Made by a program: the position numbers and the translations under genes. A DNA stretch of 64,000 nucleotides, taken from positions 11,916-75,915 of the forward strand of contig DASVDC010000127.1 of assembly GCA_036381275.1 (NCBI GenBank), in the 5' to 3' direction. Under the pieces are notes generated by a model. It did not search any database. It saw only the letters and a list, made by a program, of their open reading frames with translations, and had not been told where the DNA came from. This document shows positions 29,420-37,739 of this stretch, piece after piece (position 1 is the first letter of the stretch; the number at the start of each line of letters is the position of its first letter). Source of the stretch: UBA7803 sp036381275. Lineage in GTDB: Bacteria > Pseudomonadota > Gammaproteobacteria > Pseudomonadales > Azotimanducaceae.

Positions 29420-29899
29420 TCAGGCCGGGTGCGCCAACGTCTTCGCCGCGTCCTGTACGGCGCGGATGATCTTGTCGTAGCCGGTGCACCGGCACAGGTT
29501 CCCCGCCAGCCAGTAGCGAATGGTGGTCTCGTCGGGGTCGGGATCGCGGTCGAGCAGCGCCTTGGCCGCGATCACCAGTCCCGGCGTGCAGACGCCGCAC
29601 TGCAGCGCGGCGTGCTCGAGGAACTTCTGCTGAATCGGGTGCAGGCCTTCCTCCGACGCGATGCCTTCGACCGTGGTCACCTGCTGACCTTGGGCTTCCG
29701 CCGCCAGTACCAGGCACGAGCAAACCAGCCGGTCGTTGATCAGCACGCTGCAGGCACCGCAGTCGCCGGTGGCGCAGCCTTCCTTGGTGCCCGTGCGGCC
29801 GAGGGTCTCGCGCAGCACCTCGAGCAGTGTCTGCTGCGGCTCGCAGAGAAAATCCACCTCTTCGCCGTTGATCGAGGTGGTCACGTGTAGCTTGGTCAT
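29420..29899 (-). CDS. (2Fe-2S)-binding small subunit of the molybdenum hydroxylase
   Basis: The start is the ATG at 29899 (MTKLHVTTSINGEEVDF) with a GAGGAGAG SD. The 159-residue protein has a plant-ferredoxin-type cluster motif CATGDCGACSVLINDRLVCSC (split: Cys near 44, 49, 52 and 64) and the C-terminal helical domain motif QCGVCTPG with NLCRCTGY for the second cluster. It relays electrons from the molybdenum centre to FAD. The 3' neighbour is the large subunit after a 75-bp gap containing a single-arm REP. The 5' neighbour is the FAD subunit 16 bp away. Confidence 0.93.
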   Translation of the reverse strand: MTKLHVTTSINGEEVDFLCEPQQTLLEVLRETLGRTGTKEGCATGDCGACSVLINDRLVCSCLVLAAEAQGQQVTTVEGIASEEGLHPIQQKFLEHAALQCGVCTPGLVIAAKALLDRDPDPDETTIRYWLAGNLCRCTGYDKIIRAVQDAAKTLAHPA

Positions 29900-29915
29900 C
29901 GGCTCTCCTCGAAAG

Positions 29916-30794
29916 TCAGTTGCCGCGGGCGCGGTCGCGCGCGATCGCACCGGCGCGCCGGCACAGCACGCCCACCACCTTGCGCCGGTAGTCGGCGGTG
30001 CCGCGTTTGTCCGTGATCGGCGAAGACGCCTCGGAACACGCCCGGCCGGCGGCAGCCAACGCGGCGTCGTCGAGCTTGCTGCCGATCAGCGCCTCGGCGG
30101 CCGCCGGCACCAGCAGCGCGCGCGGCGCCACCGCACCGATGCCGACCCGGGCCGCGGTGCAGGTGCCGCTGTCGTCCAGCGTGACGCTGACCCCGCAACC
30201 GGCCACGGCGATGTCCATCTCGGTGCGCGGAATGAACCGCAGATACGCATCGCCCGAACGCGGTGCAGGCTTCGGCACCTCGAGGCCGAGCAGCAGCTCG
30301 TCGGGCCGGAGCGCCTTGGTACCGACGCCGGTGACGAAATCCTCGACCGGCAGCCGCCGCGTGCCGCCGCGGCCGGCAATCACGCACACCGCACCCACCG
30401 CGATCATCGCCGGAATGGTGTCTCCGGCGGGCGAGGCGTTGCAGAGGTTGCCGCCGAGGGTTGCCCGCCCCTGGATCTGCGTCGAGCCGATCAGGTCGGC
30501 GGCTTCGGCGAGACCGGGCAGCAGCGCGACGAAGTCGGCGTTCTCGTTCAGCACCGCACTCGGGATCGCGGCGCCGATGAAGATCGGGTCGCTCGCCAGA
30601 TCGAGCCGGTTGGTCTCGGCGAGTTTCTTGATGTCGACGATGGTCCTCGGCTCGCGGTCGACGCTGCGCATCTGCACCAGCAGATCGGTTCCCCCGGCCA
30701 TCACCTGGGCCCGGCGCCCCTGACTCGCATGCTCCGACAGCACCGTGAGCGCCTCGTCGAGCCGGGTCGGGGCCACGTAGGCGAAAGCTCCCAT
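29916..30794 (-). CDS. FAD-binding middle subunit of the molybdenum hydroxylase (CoxM-like)
   Basis: The start is the ATG at 30794 (MGAFAYVAPTRLDEALTVL); longer upstream frames have no homology. The 292-residue protein has the FAD pyrophosphate motifs VMAGGTDLLVQMRS (about residues 31-44) and TLGGNLCNASPAGDT (about 106-120), diagnostic of the CoxM/CutM flavoprotein family. It passes electrons from the Fe-S subunit to an external acceptor. It is the first gene of a four-gene minus-strand operon with the Fe-S, large and MoaD-like genes, and divergent from pepQ across 164 bp. Confidence 0.92.
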   Translation of the reverse strand: MGAFAYVAPTRLDEALTVLSEHASQGRRAQVMAGGTDLLVQMRSVDREPRTIVDIKKLAETNRLDLASDPIFIGAAIPSAVLNENADFVALLPGLAEAADLIGSTQIQGRATLGGNLCNASPAGDTIPAMIAVGAVCVIAGRGGTRRLPVEDFVTGVGTKALRPDELLLGLEVPKPAPRSGDAYLRFIPRTEMDIAVAGCGVSVTLDDSGTCTAARVGIGAVAPRALLVPAAAEALIGSKLDDAALAAAGRACSEASSPITDKRGTADYRRKVVGVLCRRAGAIARDRARGN

Positions 30795-30958
30795 GCACAC
30801 TCCCTCTTCGTGATCAGCCCGGCAATCTAACACGAACGCCGCCGGCAGCCGCAAGCGCGAGGGATTCCGATCGGCTCGCCGAGGTGAGTACACTGGCCGG
30901 AACCCGGTCGCGGTGCTTCGGCTCGCCGACCGCCCCGACACCAGCAGGATCGTTCGTG

Positions 30959-32284
30959 ATGGAGAAGTATGCCGAGCACCTCGAGGTACTGAGCGAGCGC
31001 TGGCAGGCGGCGCTCGAGCAAGCCGGCTTCGATGCGGCGGTGGTCGCCGCCGGCGCGCCGCGCGAGTATTTCCTCGACGATCTGCCGGTGCCGTTCCGGC
31101 CGAACCCGCATTTCGCCCAGTGGTTCCCCGACGCCGATTGCGCGCATTCGGCGCTGGTGATCCGTCCCGGCGAACGCCCGCGGCTCTTGTTCTACCAGCC
31201 CCGCGACTACTGGCATCAGCCGCCGAGCGTCCCGGAGTGGGCACACGCGCATTTCGATGTCGCGGTCCATACGGATCTCGACGGTCTGAACCGTGCCGTC
31301 GCCGCGGCGCTCACCAGCAACCGGCTCGCCTTCGTCGGCGAGCAGCCGCCGGACGACGTCGGCGCGGTGACGCCGAATCCGCCGCTGCTGCTGAACCTCC
31401 TGCACTATCAGCGCGCGTACAAGACCGATTTCGAGATCGCCTGCATGGCGACGGCCAACGAACGCGCTGCGGCGGGACACCTCGCCGCGCGCGCGGCGTT
31501 CGAGGCGGGGCTCAGTGAGTTCCACACGCAGCTTCGCTACCTCGAAGCGGCGGGTCAGACGCCGGAGGAGCTGCCGTACCACAACATCGTCGCGCAGAAT
31601 CGGCACGCCGGCGTGCTGCACTACCAGCACTACGAACGGCGTCCGCCCGAGCCGCTGCTCAGCTTCCTGATCGATGCGGGCGCATCGCACGCCGGCTATG
31701 CGGCCGACGTGACCCGCACCTACGCGAGCCCGGCGGCCGGCGCGTTCGCCGCGCTCGTCGCGGGCATGGACGCGGCGCAGCGTGGGCTGATCGAACGCAT
31801 CCGGCCGGGTATCGACTACACCGACGTGCACGAGGAAGCGCATCGGGCGGTGGCGGCGCTGCTCGCCGAGCACGCTCTGGTGCGCTGCAGCGCCGAGGCG
31901 GCGTTCGAATCGGGGCTCACCCGCACGTTCCTGCCGCACGGCGTCGGTCACCTGATCGGGCTGCAGACCCACGACGTCGGCGGCCATCAGGCCTCGCCCG
32001 ACGGTGGGCTGCGTCCGCCGCCGGAGCAGTACCCGGCGCTGCGGCTGACACGCCCGGTCGAGGCGCGCCAGGTGTTCACGATCGAGCCGGGGCTCTATTT
32101 CATTCCGATGCTGCTCGACGAGCTCAGGCAGTCGCCGCTCGCACGAGAGGTCGACTGGTCGCGCATCGAGGCCCTCTCCCCGTGCGGCGGGATCCGCATC
32201 GAGGACAACGTGGTGGTGACCGAGTCCGGCACGCGCAACCTCACCCGGGAGGCGTTCGCCCGCGCCGCCGAGCTGCATGGTTGA
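30959..32284 (+). CDS. pepQ: Xaa-Pro dipeptidase (M24B, PepQ-type)
   Basis: The start is the ATG at 30959 (MEKYAEHLEVLSERWQ); the frame is open 75 bp upstream without homology. The 441-residue length matches PepQ of E. coli (443). The pita-bread metal ligands are visible: Asp in LIDAGASHAGYAADVTRTY (two aspartates), His in LPHGVGHLIGLQTHDVGG, Glu in FTIEPGLYF and Glu in GGIRIEDNVVVT. It cleaves Xaa-Pro dipeptides in the cytoplasm. Its stop overlaps the S9 peptidase start by 8 bp, so the two peptidases form an operon for peptide use. Confidence 0.9.
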   Translation: MEKYAEHLEVLSERWQAALEQAGFDAAVVAAGAPREYFLDDLPVPFRPNPHFAQWFPDADCAHSALVIRPGERPRLLFYQPRDYWHQPPSVPEWAHAHFDVAVHTDLDGLNRAVAAALTSNRLAFVGEQPPDDVGAVTPNPPLLLNLLHYQRAYKTDFEIACMATANERAAAGHLAARAAFEAGLSEFHTQLRYLEAAGQTPEELPYHNIVAQNRHAGVLHYQHYERRPPEPLLSFLIDAGASHAGYAADVTRTYASPAAGAFAALVAGMDAAQRGLIERIRPGIDYTDVHEEAHRAVAALLAEHALVRCSAEAAFESGLTRTFLPHGVGHLIGLQTHDVGGHQASPDGGLRPPPEQYPALRLTRPVEARQVFTIEPGLYFIPMLLDELRQSPLAREVDWSRIEALSPCGGIRIEDNVVVTESGTRNLTREAFARAAELHG

Positions 32285-34442
32285 GCTGACCGTACGGCGG
32301 CTGTTCAGCGACCCGCCGCTGTTCCCGGGGCTGCCGCAGAGCCCGCAGCTCACGCCCGACGGCCGCTACGTCGCGTACCTGCGCGGCGCCGACGACGACC
32401 GGGAACGGCTCGACCTGTGGCGGGTCGATCTCACCACCGGCCGTCACGAGGCGTGGGTCGACGGCCGGCGTCTCGCCGACGCCGGCAGCGGCCCGGCCAC
32501 CGAAGCCGAGAAGGCCGAGCGCGAGCGCCGCCGCCAGTTCGCGAGCGGCATCACGGCGTTCCGCTTCAGCCCAGACGGGACACGCCTGCTGATGCCGGTG
32601 AACGGGACTGCGTTCCTGCTCGATCTGCCGAGCGCCGAGCCGGCGACGGCCGGCGAGCTGCGGGCCGTCACGCCGCCGGGCACCCGGCAGACCGACATCC
32701 GCTTCTCACCGGACGGTGCGGCGCTCAGCTACGTACGAGACGGCAATCTGTACCACCTCTCGCTCGCCACCGGCCGGGAGACACCACTGACCGCGGACGG
32801 CGGCGGCATCGTCACGAACGGCATCGCCGACTTCATCGCGCAGGAGGAGATGCACCGCTTCGACGGCTACTGGTGGTCGCCGGACGGGCGCTGGCTAGCG
32901 TTCACCCGCGTCGACGAGAGCCCGGTGGCCGAGTCGCTGCGCTTCGAGATCGAGGCCGAGACGGTCACCGCGGTGCCGCAGCGCTACCCGTACGCCGGCG
33001 CGGCGAACGCCGACGTGCGGCTGCTGGTGCTCGAGCTCGCCTCGGGCACGATGCGCGAGATTCCCTATCGGCAGGAGCAGGACGACTACCTCGCGCGGGT
33101 CGCCTGGCTCGGCGGACGGCTCGCGGTGCAGCGCCAGAGCCGTGACCAGAAGTGCCTCGAGCTGTGGCTGTTCGACCCGGTCAGCGGCGACGGCGAGTGC
33201 TGCGTCCGCGAAACCGCGCAGACCTGGGTGAATCTGCACGACAACCTGCTCGCCGTGGGGGAAGCGGACGACGCGCCGCGCTTTCTCTGGACCTCCGAGC
33301 GCGACGGCCACAGTCACCTGTACCTGTTCGAGCATGGGGAGCTCCGGCCGCTCACCGGGGGCGAGGGCCGGATCAATCGCGTGCATCGGGCCGACTCCGT
33401 GCGCGCGCTCGTCAGCGGCTGGTTCGAGACGCCGACCGAGCAGCATCTCTACGAAGTGCGTCTCGACGGCGCGAGCACCCCGCGGCGCCTGACCGTCGAG
33501 CCGGGCTGGCACGAGGTCACCGTCAGCGACGACGGCCGCCGCGCGCTCGACCGCGTGACGAGCCTGCACACACCGGGGCGTCTCGAGCTGCTCGCGCTCG
33601 ACGAGGGCACCGCGGCGCCGCGACGGGTGCTGGTGGAACATCCGATCGACGACTCGCACCCCTACCACCCCTACCTGCCCGGGCACGTGACGCCCGAGCT
33701 CGGCACGCTGCGGGCCGAGGACGGGCAGACGCTGCACTACCGGCTCACCCGGCCGCCCGCGCCGGCACCGGCCGGCGGGCATCCGGCGATCGTCTACGTC
33801 TACGGCGGTCCCGGTGTTCAGCGGGTCCGCAACGAATGGCCCCCGCTGCTGCTGCAGCTCCTGGCCGGCCAGGGCTACGCCGTGCTCGAGCTCGACAACC
33901 GCGGCACCGGCAACCGCGATCGCGCGTTCGAGGCGCCGATCCATCGCCGGCTCGGCCAAGTGGAAGTGCGGGATCAGGTGACCGGCGCCCGATTCCTCGC
34001 GGACCTGCCGTGGGTGGACGGGGCGCGGATCGGCGTGTTCGGCCACAGCTACGGCGGCTACATGACGCTGATGTGCCTGCTGCAGCGGCCCGACGTGTTC
34101 CGCGCCGGCGTGGCGGTCGCGCCGGTGACCGACTGGCGGCTGTACGATACCCACTACACCGAACGCTACCTGGAGACGCCGGTGGCGAACCCGGCCGGCT
34201 ATCGGGACAGCGACGTGCTGAGCCACCTCGACGGGCCGGCGCGCCCGCTGCTGCTGATCCACGGCATGGCCGACGACAACGTGCTGTTCACCCACACGAC
34301 CAAGCTGATCCGTGCACTACAGGCACGGGGGCGTAAGTTCGAGATGATGGCCTACCCCGGGTCGAAGCACGCGCTGCAGGAACGCGACGTCTCGATCCAC
34401 CGCTTCGAGCTGCTGCTGGACTTCTTCGGGAGACACCTGTGA
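32277..34442 (+). CDS. S9-family prolyl oligopeptidase (DPP IV-like)
   Basis: The 721-residue protein begins MVELTVRRLFSDPPLFPG. The N-terminal part (about 20-470) is a beta-propeller with FSPDG strands and a DPP IV-type double-glutamate region (IAQEEMHRFDGYWWSPDG, about 184-201). The C-terminal alpha/beta hydrolase has nucleophile S591 in GHSYGGYM, an aspartate in HGMADDNV and histidine H698 in GSKHAL. It should release N-terminal Xaa-Pro dipeptides. No clear signal peptide is present. It is coupled to pepQ upstream and to a GNAT gene downstream (GTGA overlap). Confidence 0.92.
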   Translation: MVELTVRRLFSDPPLFPGLPQSPQLTPDGRYVAYLRGADDDRERLDLWRVDLTTGRHEAWVDGRRLADAGSGPATEAEKAERERRRQFASGITAFRFSPDGTRLLMPVNGTAFLLDLPSAEPATAGELRAVTPPGTRQTDIRFSPDGAALSYVRDGNLYHLSLATGRETPLTADGGGIVTNGIADFIAQEEMHRFDGYWWSPDGRWLAFTRVDESPVAESLRFEIEAETVTAVPQRYPYAGAANADVRLLVLELASGTMREIPYRQEQDDYLARVAWLGGRLAVQRQSRDQKCLELWLFDPVSGDGECCVRETAQTWVNLHDNLLAVGEADDAPRFLWTSERDGHSHLYLFEHGELRPLTGGEGRINRVHRADSVRALVSGWFETPTEQHLYEVRLDGASTPRRLTVEPGWHEVTVSDDGRRALDRVTSLHTPGRLELLALDEGTAAPRRVLVEHPIDDSHPYHPYLPGHVTPELGTLRAEDGQTLHYRLTRPPAPAPAGGHPAIVYVYGGPGVQRVRNEWPPLLLQLLAGQGYAVLELDNRGTGNRDRAFEAPIHRRLGQVEVRDQVTGARFLADLPWVDGARIGVFGHSYGGYMTLMCLLQRPDVFRAGVAVAPVTDWRLYDTHYTERYLETPVANPAGYRDSDVLSHLDGPARPLLLIHGMADDNVLFTHTTKLIRALQARGRKFEMMAYPGSKHALQERDVSIHRFELLLDFFGRHL

Positions 34443-34897
34443 ACGATCTCGTGATCCGCTCCGTCACCACCGCCGACGTGGCATACCTGGTCGAGTTCAA
34501 CCGCGCGATGGCGGCGGAGAGTGAAGACAAGGGCCTCGACACGCAGGTGCTGGAGCGCGGCGTTCGATATCTGATCGACCACCCGGACGAGGGGTTCTAC
34601 CTGATCGCCGAGCGCGCCGGCGCCGCGGTCGGTACGCTGATGGTGACCTACGAGTGGAGCGACTGGCGCAACGGGCGGTTCTGGTGGATCCAGAGCGTCT
34701 ACGTGGTGCCGTCCGAGCGCCGGCGCGGCGTGTACCGCGCGCTGCACGCGCACGTACGCGAACGGGCACGGCGCGACCGAGAGGCCTGCGGCCTGCGGCT
34801 GTACGTCGAGCGCGAGAACGTCGGCGCGATGGCCACCTATCGGGCGATGGGTATGACCGAGACCCGCTACCGCCTCTACGAGGAAGAATTCCGCTGA
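34439..34897 (+). CDS. GNAT-family N-acetyltransferase
   Basis: The GTG start at 34439 overlaps the S9 peptidase stop (GTGA). The 152-residue product has the N-terminal strand LVIRSVTTADVAYLVEFNRA, the acetyl-CoA loop VVPSERRRGVYRALHAHV (about 90-107) and ERENVGAMATYRAMGM near the C-terminus. The canonical RxxG(x)G loop is modified (RRRGVYRAL). The substrate is unknown. Coupling to a peptidase operon suggests amino acid or peptide acetylation, which is inference. A REPIN starts 9 nt after the stop. Confidence 0.87.
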   Translation: MNDLVIRSVTTADVAYLVEFNRAMAAESEDKGLDTQVLERGVRYLIDHPDEGFYLIAERAGAAVGTLMVTYEWSDWRNGRFWWIQSVYVVPSERRRGVYRALHAHVRERARRDREACGLRLYVERENVGAMATYRAMGMTETRYRLYEEEFR

Positions 34898-34906
34898 TCC
34901 GGCTCA

Positions 34907-34981
34907 TGTGGGAGCGGCCTCCGGCCGCTAATCCGCACGGCTGTGGAAGCCCCGGATTCGCGGCCGGAGGCCGCTCCCACA
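34907..34981. repeat. REPIN-like palindromic repeat, copy F
   Basis: Left arm TGTGGGAGCGGCCTCCGG followed by CCGCTAAT and right arm GGAGGCCGCTCCCACA frame a 25-nt middle. It starts 9 nt after the GNAT stop and ends 6 nt before the stop of the convergent tatD gene. Confidence 0.9.
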
Positions 34982-34987
34982 GGGGGC

Positions 34988-35731
34988 TCACACGCTGAAC
35001 AGGCGGCGGAAGTTCGCGGTCGTCGTCTCCGCCAGCGCATCCGGCGTCACCCCGCGCAGCTCGGCGAGAAACGCCGCTGTATCCGCCACGTAGGCCGGCT
35101 CGTTGGGCTTGCCGCGGTGCGGAACCGGCGCGAGCCAGGGACTGTCGGTCTCCACCAGCAGCCGGTCGGCGGGAACCCGCCGCGCCACCTCGCGCACGTT
35201 GCCGGCGTTCCTGAACGTGACGATGCCCGATATCGACACGTAGTAGCCGAGCTCGAGCGCCGCGGCGGCCATCTCCCAGGACTCGGTGAAGCAGTGCAGC
35301 ACGCCGGTCACGTCGCGGTGCGCGCGCAGCAGATCCAGCGTGTCGGCTTCCGCGGCGCGGGTGTGGATCACCACCGGCAGTCGCCGCTCGCCGGCCGCCC
35401 CGAGCTGCCAGGCGAAACGCTCGCGCTGGCGACGGCGTGCCGCGTCATCGGTTTCGTGAAAGTAGTCGAGCCCCATCTCGCCCATCGCGACCACCCGCGG
35501 ATGTCCCAGCCGCTCGAGGATCCAGCCCGGATCGGCGGCGGCCGCCTCCGGGTGCTGGCCCACCGTCGCCCAGACGTCGTCGTGCCGCTCCGCCAGCGCG
35601 AGCACGTCGCCGATCCCCGACTCGTCGACGCCGATGCAGAGAAATGCCGTGACGCCGCGCCGGCGCGCGTCGGCGAGCCGTCGCTCGGGGTCCTCGAGAT
35701 AATTCAGATGGCAGTGGGAATCGACGAGCAA
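34988..35731 (-). CDS. tatD: TatD-family metal-dependent hydrolase
   Basis: The only available start in the right place is TTG at 35731, giving (M)LVDSHCHLNYLEDPERR; the HxH metal motif sits at once at the N-terminus, as in YcfH/TatD proteins. The 247-residue product also has GEMGLDYFHE near 97-106, a histidine in VIHTRAAE, and VETDSPWLAPVPHRGKPN near 197-214. TatD enzymes are 3'-5' DNA exonucleases or DNA-repair and quality-control nucleases. It follows pilZ by 19 bp and ends the tmk-holB-pilZ-tatD group, as in Pseudomonas. Confidence 0.9.
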   Translation of the reverse strand: MLVDSHCHLNYLEDPERRLADARRRGVTAFLCIGVDESGIGDVLALAERHDDVWATVGQHPEAAAADPGWILERLGHPRVVAMGEMGLDYFHETDDAARRRQRERFAWQLGAAGERRLPVVIHTRAAEADTLDLLRAHRDVTGVLHCFTESWEMAAAALELGYYVSISGIVTFRNAGNVREVARRVPADRLLVETDSPWLAPVPHRGKPNEPAYVADTAAFLAELRGVTPDALAETTTANFRRLFSV

Positions 35732-35750
35732 GAGACGCGGACGGACCGGC

Positions 35751-36107
35751 TCACATCGTGTGGGTGTGCCGGTCGGACTGCAGCGCGCCCGCCAGATAGG
35801 TCTCGATCTTGGTCCGCGCGACGTCGTCCTGATCGTTGAACTGCACGCCGATGCCCGCGGCGCGCGCGCTCTGGGCGCCCTTCGGCGTCACCCAGACCAC
35901 CCTGCCGGCCACCGGGATCTTCTCCGCCTCGTCCATCAGGTTCAGCAGCATGAAGACCTCGTCGCCGAGCTCGTACTCCTTCTTGGTGGGGATGAACAGC
36001 CCGCCGTTGCGGATGAACGGCATATAGGCCGCGTACAGCACGGCCTTGTCCTTGATCGCAAGCGAGAGGATGCCGTTGCGGGCGGCGCGTTTCGGATTGG
36101 CACTCAT
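35751..36107 (-). CDS. pilZ: Type IV pilus assembly protein PilZ
   Basis: The start is the ATG at 36107 (MSANPKRAARNGILSLAIKD). The 118-residue protein closely follows the canonical PilZ pattern: ILSLAIKDKAVLYAAYMPF, NGGLFIPTKK, VFMLLNLMDEAEKIPVAG and GIGVQF. It lacks the RxxxR and DxSxxG c-di-GMP motifs, as the original PilZ protein does, and acts through protein partners such as PilB and FimX in pilus biogenesis. The holB-pilZ-tatD order is that of P. aeruginosa. A perfect CRP/Vfr-like site and a TTGACA lie in the 109-bp upstream gap. Confidence 0.93.
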   Translation of the reverse strand: MSANPKRAARNGILSLAIKDKAVLYAAYMPFIRNGGLFIPTKKEYELGDEVFMLLNLMDEAEKIPVAGRVVWVTPKGAQSARAAGIGVQFNDQDDVARTKIETYLAGALQSDRHTHTM

Positions 36108-36190
36108 CGGGAACGGCTCATCGGGCGCGAAGGTCCTGTTCGACGCGAAGACACGTGTGCGGCGTGAATGTTCCCGTCCACCCGTCGCAG

Positions 36191-36221
36191 TGTCAATCCA
36201 CGGTTTGTGACACGGGTCACA
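36191..36221 (-). promoter_or_regulatory. CRP/Vfr-type site and -35 hexamer upstream of pilZ
   Basis: TGTGA-CACGGG-TCACA at 36206-36221 matches the CRP core TGTGA-N6-TCACA at all ten bases and overlaps the holB stop codon. A perfect -35 TTGACA follows on the minus strand (36196-36191). The -10 at 17-bp spacing (GAACAT) is weak, as in activator-dependent promoters. The site would be centred near -52, not at the usual -41.5 or -61.5, so activation geometry is uncertain. Confidence 0.55.
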
Positions 36222-37110
36222 GACTGACATCCCCGGCCGGCAGCGTCCGCCAGCGCGCGAGCAGGCGCTCCGCCATCAGCCGTTCGTTGGTGCTGTTCGA
36301 CGTCGCGAGCTGCCGGCGCACCCACGACAGCTCGTCGGCGAACGCCATCAGCGCGCGGCGGGAAACCGCGCCCAGCCTCGCCGGCCGCCACTGCCCTCCG
36401 GCCAGCGCGAGCAGGTAGCGGTACCAGCGGCCGAGCGCGTCCGCGAGATCCGCGGCGAGCAGGGTCTCGACGGCGGTGCGGCTCGCGCCTTCCTCGAGCC
36501 ATTGCTCGAGCAGCGCATCGAGCGGCTCCTCGCCGCGCTCGAGCGCGGTCTGCACCGCGATCGGCGCGCCGCCGTGCTCGAACCACGCCCGGTCGAGGTC
36601 GACGCCGGGAAACTGCGCCGCGAGCCACGCCCGCGCGGCGTCGGCGTCCGGCCGGATCACGAACGTCTGGCAGCGGCTGCGGATGGTGGGTAGCAGCCCC
36701 CCGGGATGCGCGCTCGCGAGCACGAGGTGCGTTCCCGGCGGCGGTTCCTCGAGGGTCTTCAGCAATGCGTTCGCCGAGCTCTGGTTCAGAAAGTGCGCCT
36801 TCGCGAGCACGGCCACCTTGCGGGCGCCGGCCTGGGGCGTGCCCTGCGCGAAGCTCACGAGCTCGCGGACCTCGTCGACCTTGATCATCGACGACTCCGG
36901 CTCGAGCCAGCGCAGATCCGGATGGGCCACGGTCGAAGCGTCGGCGGCGCCGTCGAGGCCGAGGATCGCGAGCGCGAGCCAGTTGGCGAGGTGCCGCTCG
37001 CCCCAGCCCTCCGGACCGGCCAGCAGCACCGCATGCGGCAGCCGATTCGCGCGCAGGCACGTCTCCAGGCTCTCCACCAGCGGCCGGTGCCAGGGCAGTG
37101 CGCTCGTCAC
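36217..37110 (-). CDS. holB: DNA polymerase III subunit delta prime
   Basis: The start is GTG at 37110, overlapping the tmk stop as GTGA (VTSALPWHRPLVESLETC). The 297-residue clamp-loader subunit has a degenerate P-loop (LLAGPEGWGERH), consistent with the non-ATP-binding delta prime. It also has KVDEVRELVSFAQGTPQ, the ANALLKTLEEPPPGT motif and the SRC motif in TIRSRCQTF. The four zinc-binding cysteines normally found between helix 1 and the HPD motif are absent: the stretch AILGLDGAADASTVAHPD has none. It loads the sliding clamp as part of the tau/delta/delta prime complex. Confidence 0.92.
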   Translation of the reverse strand: MTSALPWHRPLVESLETCLRANRLPHAVLLAGPEGWGERHLANWLALAILGLDGAADASTVAHPDLRWLEPESSMIKVDEVRELVSFAQGTPQAGARKVAVLAKAHFLNQSSANALLKTLEEPPPGTHLVLASAHPGGLLPTIRSRCQTFVIRPDADAARAWLAAQFPGVDLDRAWFEHGGAPIAVQTALERGEEPLDALLEQWLEEGASRTAVETLLAADLADALGRWYRYLLALAGGQWRPARLGAVSRRALMAFADELSWVRRQLATSNSTNERLMAERLLARWRTLPAGDVSL

Positions 37111-37739
37111 GGCGACCCTCCGCCGAGCCCGTCCAGCACCGCGGCGAGATCCCGCTGCACGTCGGCGAGGGGCCGGTCGGCGTCGATCACCCGGAAGCGC
37201 TGTGGATCGCGCCTGGCGCGATCGAGATAGACGGCCCGGACCCGCTCGAAGAACGCCTGCTGCTCGTGCTCGATGCGGTCCTTGTCGCGTCCTTCCAGCC
37301 GCCGCGCCGCGGCCTGCGGCCGCATGTCCAGATACACCGTCAGGTCCGGCTGCAGACCCTGCTGCACCAGCGCCTCCAGCGACGCGATCACTTTCGGGTC
37401 GAGGCCGCGCCCGCCGCCCTGGTACGCGTACGTCGCGTCCGTGAAGCGGTCGCAGACGACCCACGCGCCGCGCCCGAGCGCCGGCCGCACCACCCGCTGG
37501 AGGTGCTGGGTCCGGGCGGCGAACACCAGCAGCAGCTCGGTGAGCGGGTCCATCGGCTCGTCGCGTACCTCGAGCAGCAAAGCGCGGATCGCTTCCGCGA
37601 GCGGCGTGCCGCCCGGCTCGCGCGTGGTCACCACCTCGTGGCCGGCCGCCCGCAGCCGCTCGGCGACGAACGCGAGGTTCGTGGACTTGCCCACGCCCTC
37701 GCCGCCTTCCAGCGTGACGAACCGTCCGCGCTCAGCCAT
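37107..37739 (-). CDS. tmk: Thymidylate kinase
   Basis: The 210-residue protein has the P-loop FVTLEGGEGVGKST (about residues 7-20), the DR(F/Y) motif in VCDRFTDATYAYQGGGRGLD (about 100-119) and a LID region EGRDKDR. It phosphorylates dTMP to dTDP in DNA precursor synthesis. It overlaps mltG by 8 bp and holB by 4 bp, so mltG-tmk-holB are translationally coupled, as is common in gammaproteobacteria. Confidence 0.95.
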   Translation of the reverse strand: MAERGRFVTLEGGEGVGKSTNLAFVAERLRAAGHEVVTTREPGGTPLAEAIRALLLEVRDEPMDPLTELLLVFAARTQHLQRVVRPALGRGAWVVCDRFTDATYAYQGGGRGLDPKVIASLEALVQQGLQPDLTVYLDMRPQAAARRLEGRDKDRIEHEQQAFFERVRAVYLDRARRDPQRFRVIDADRPLADVQRDLAAVLDGLGGGSP

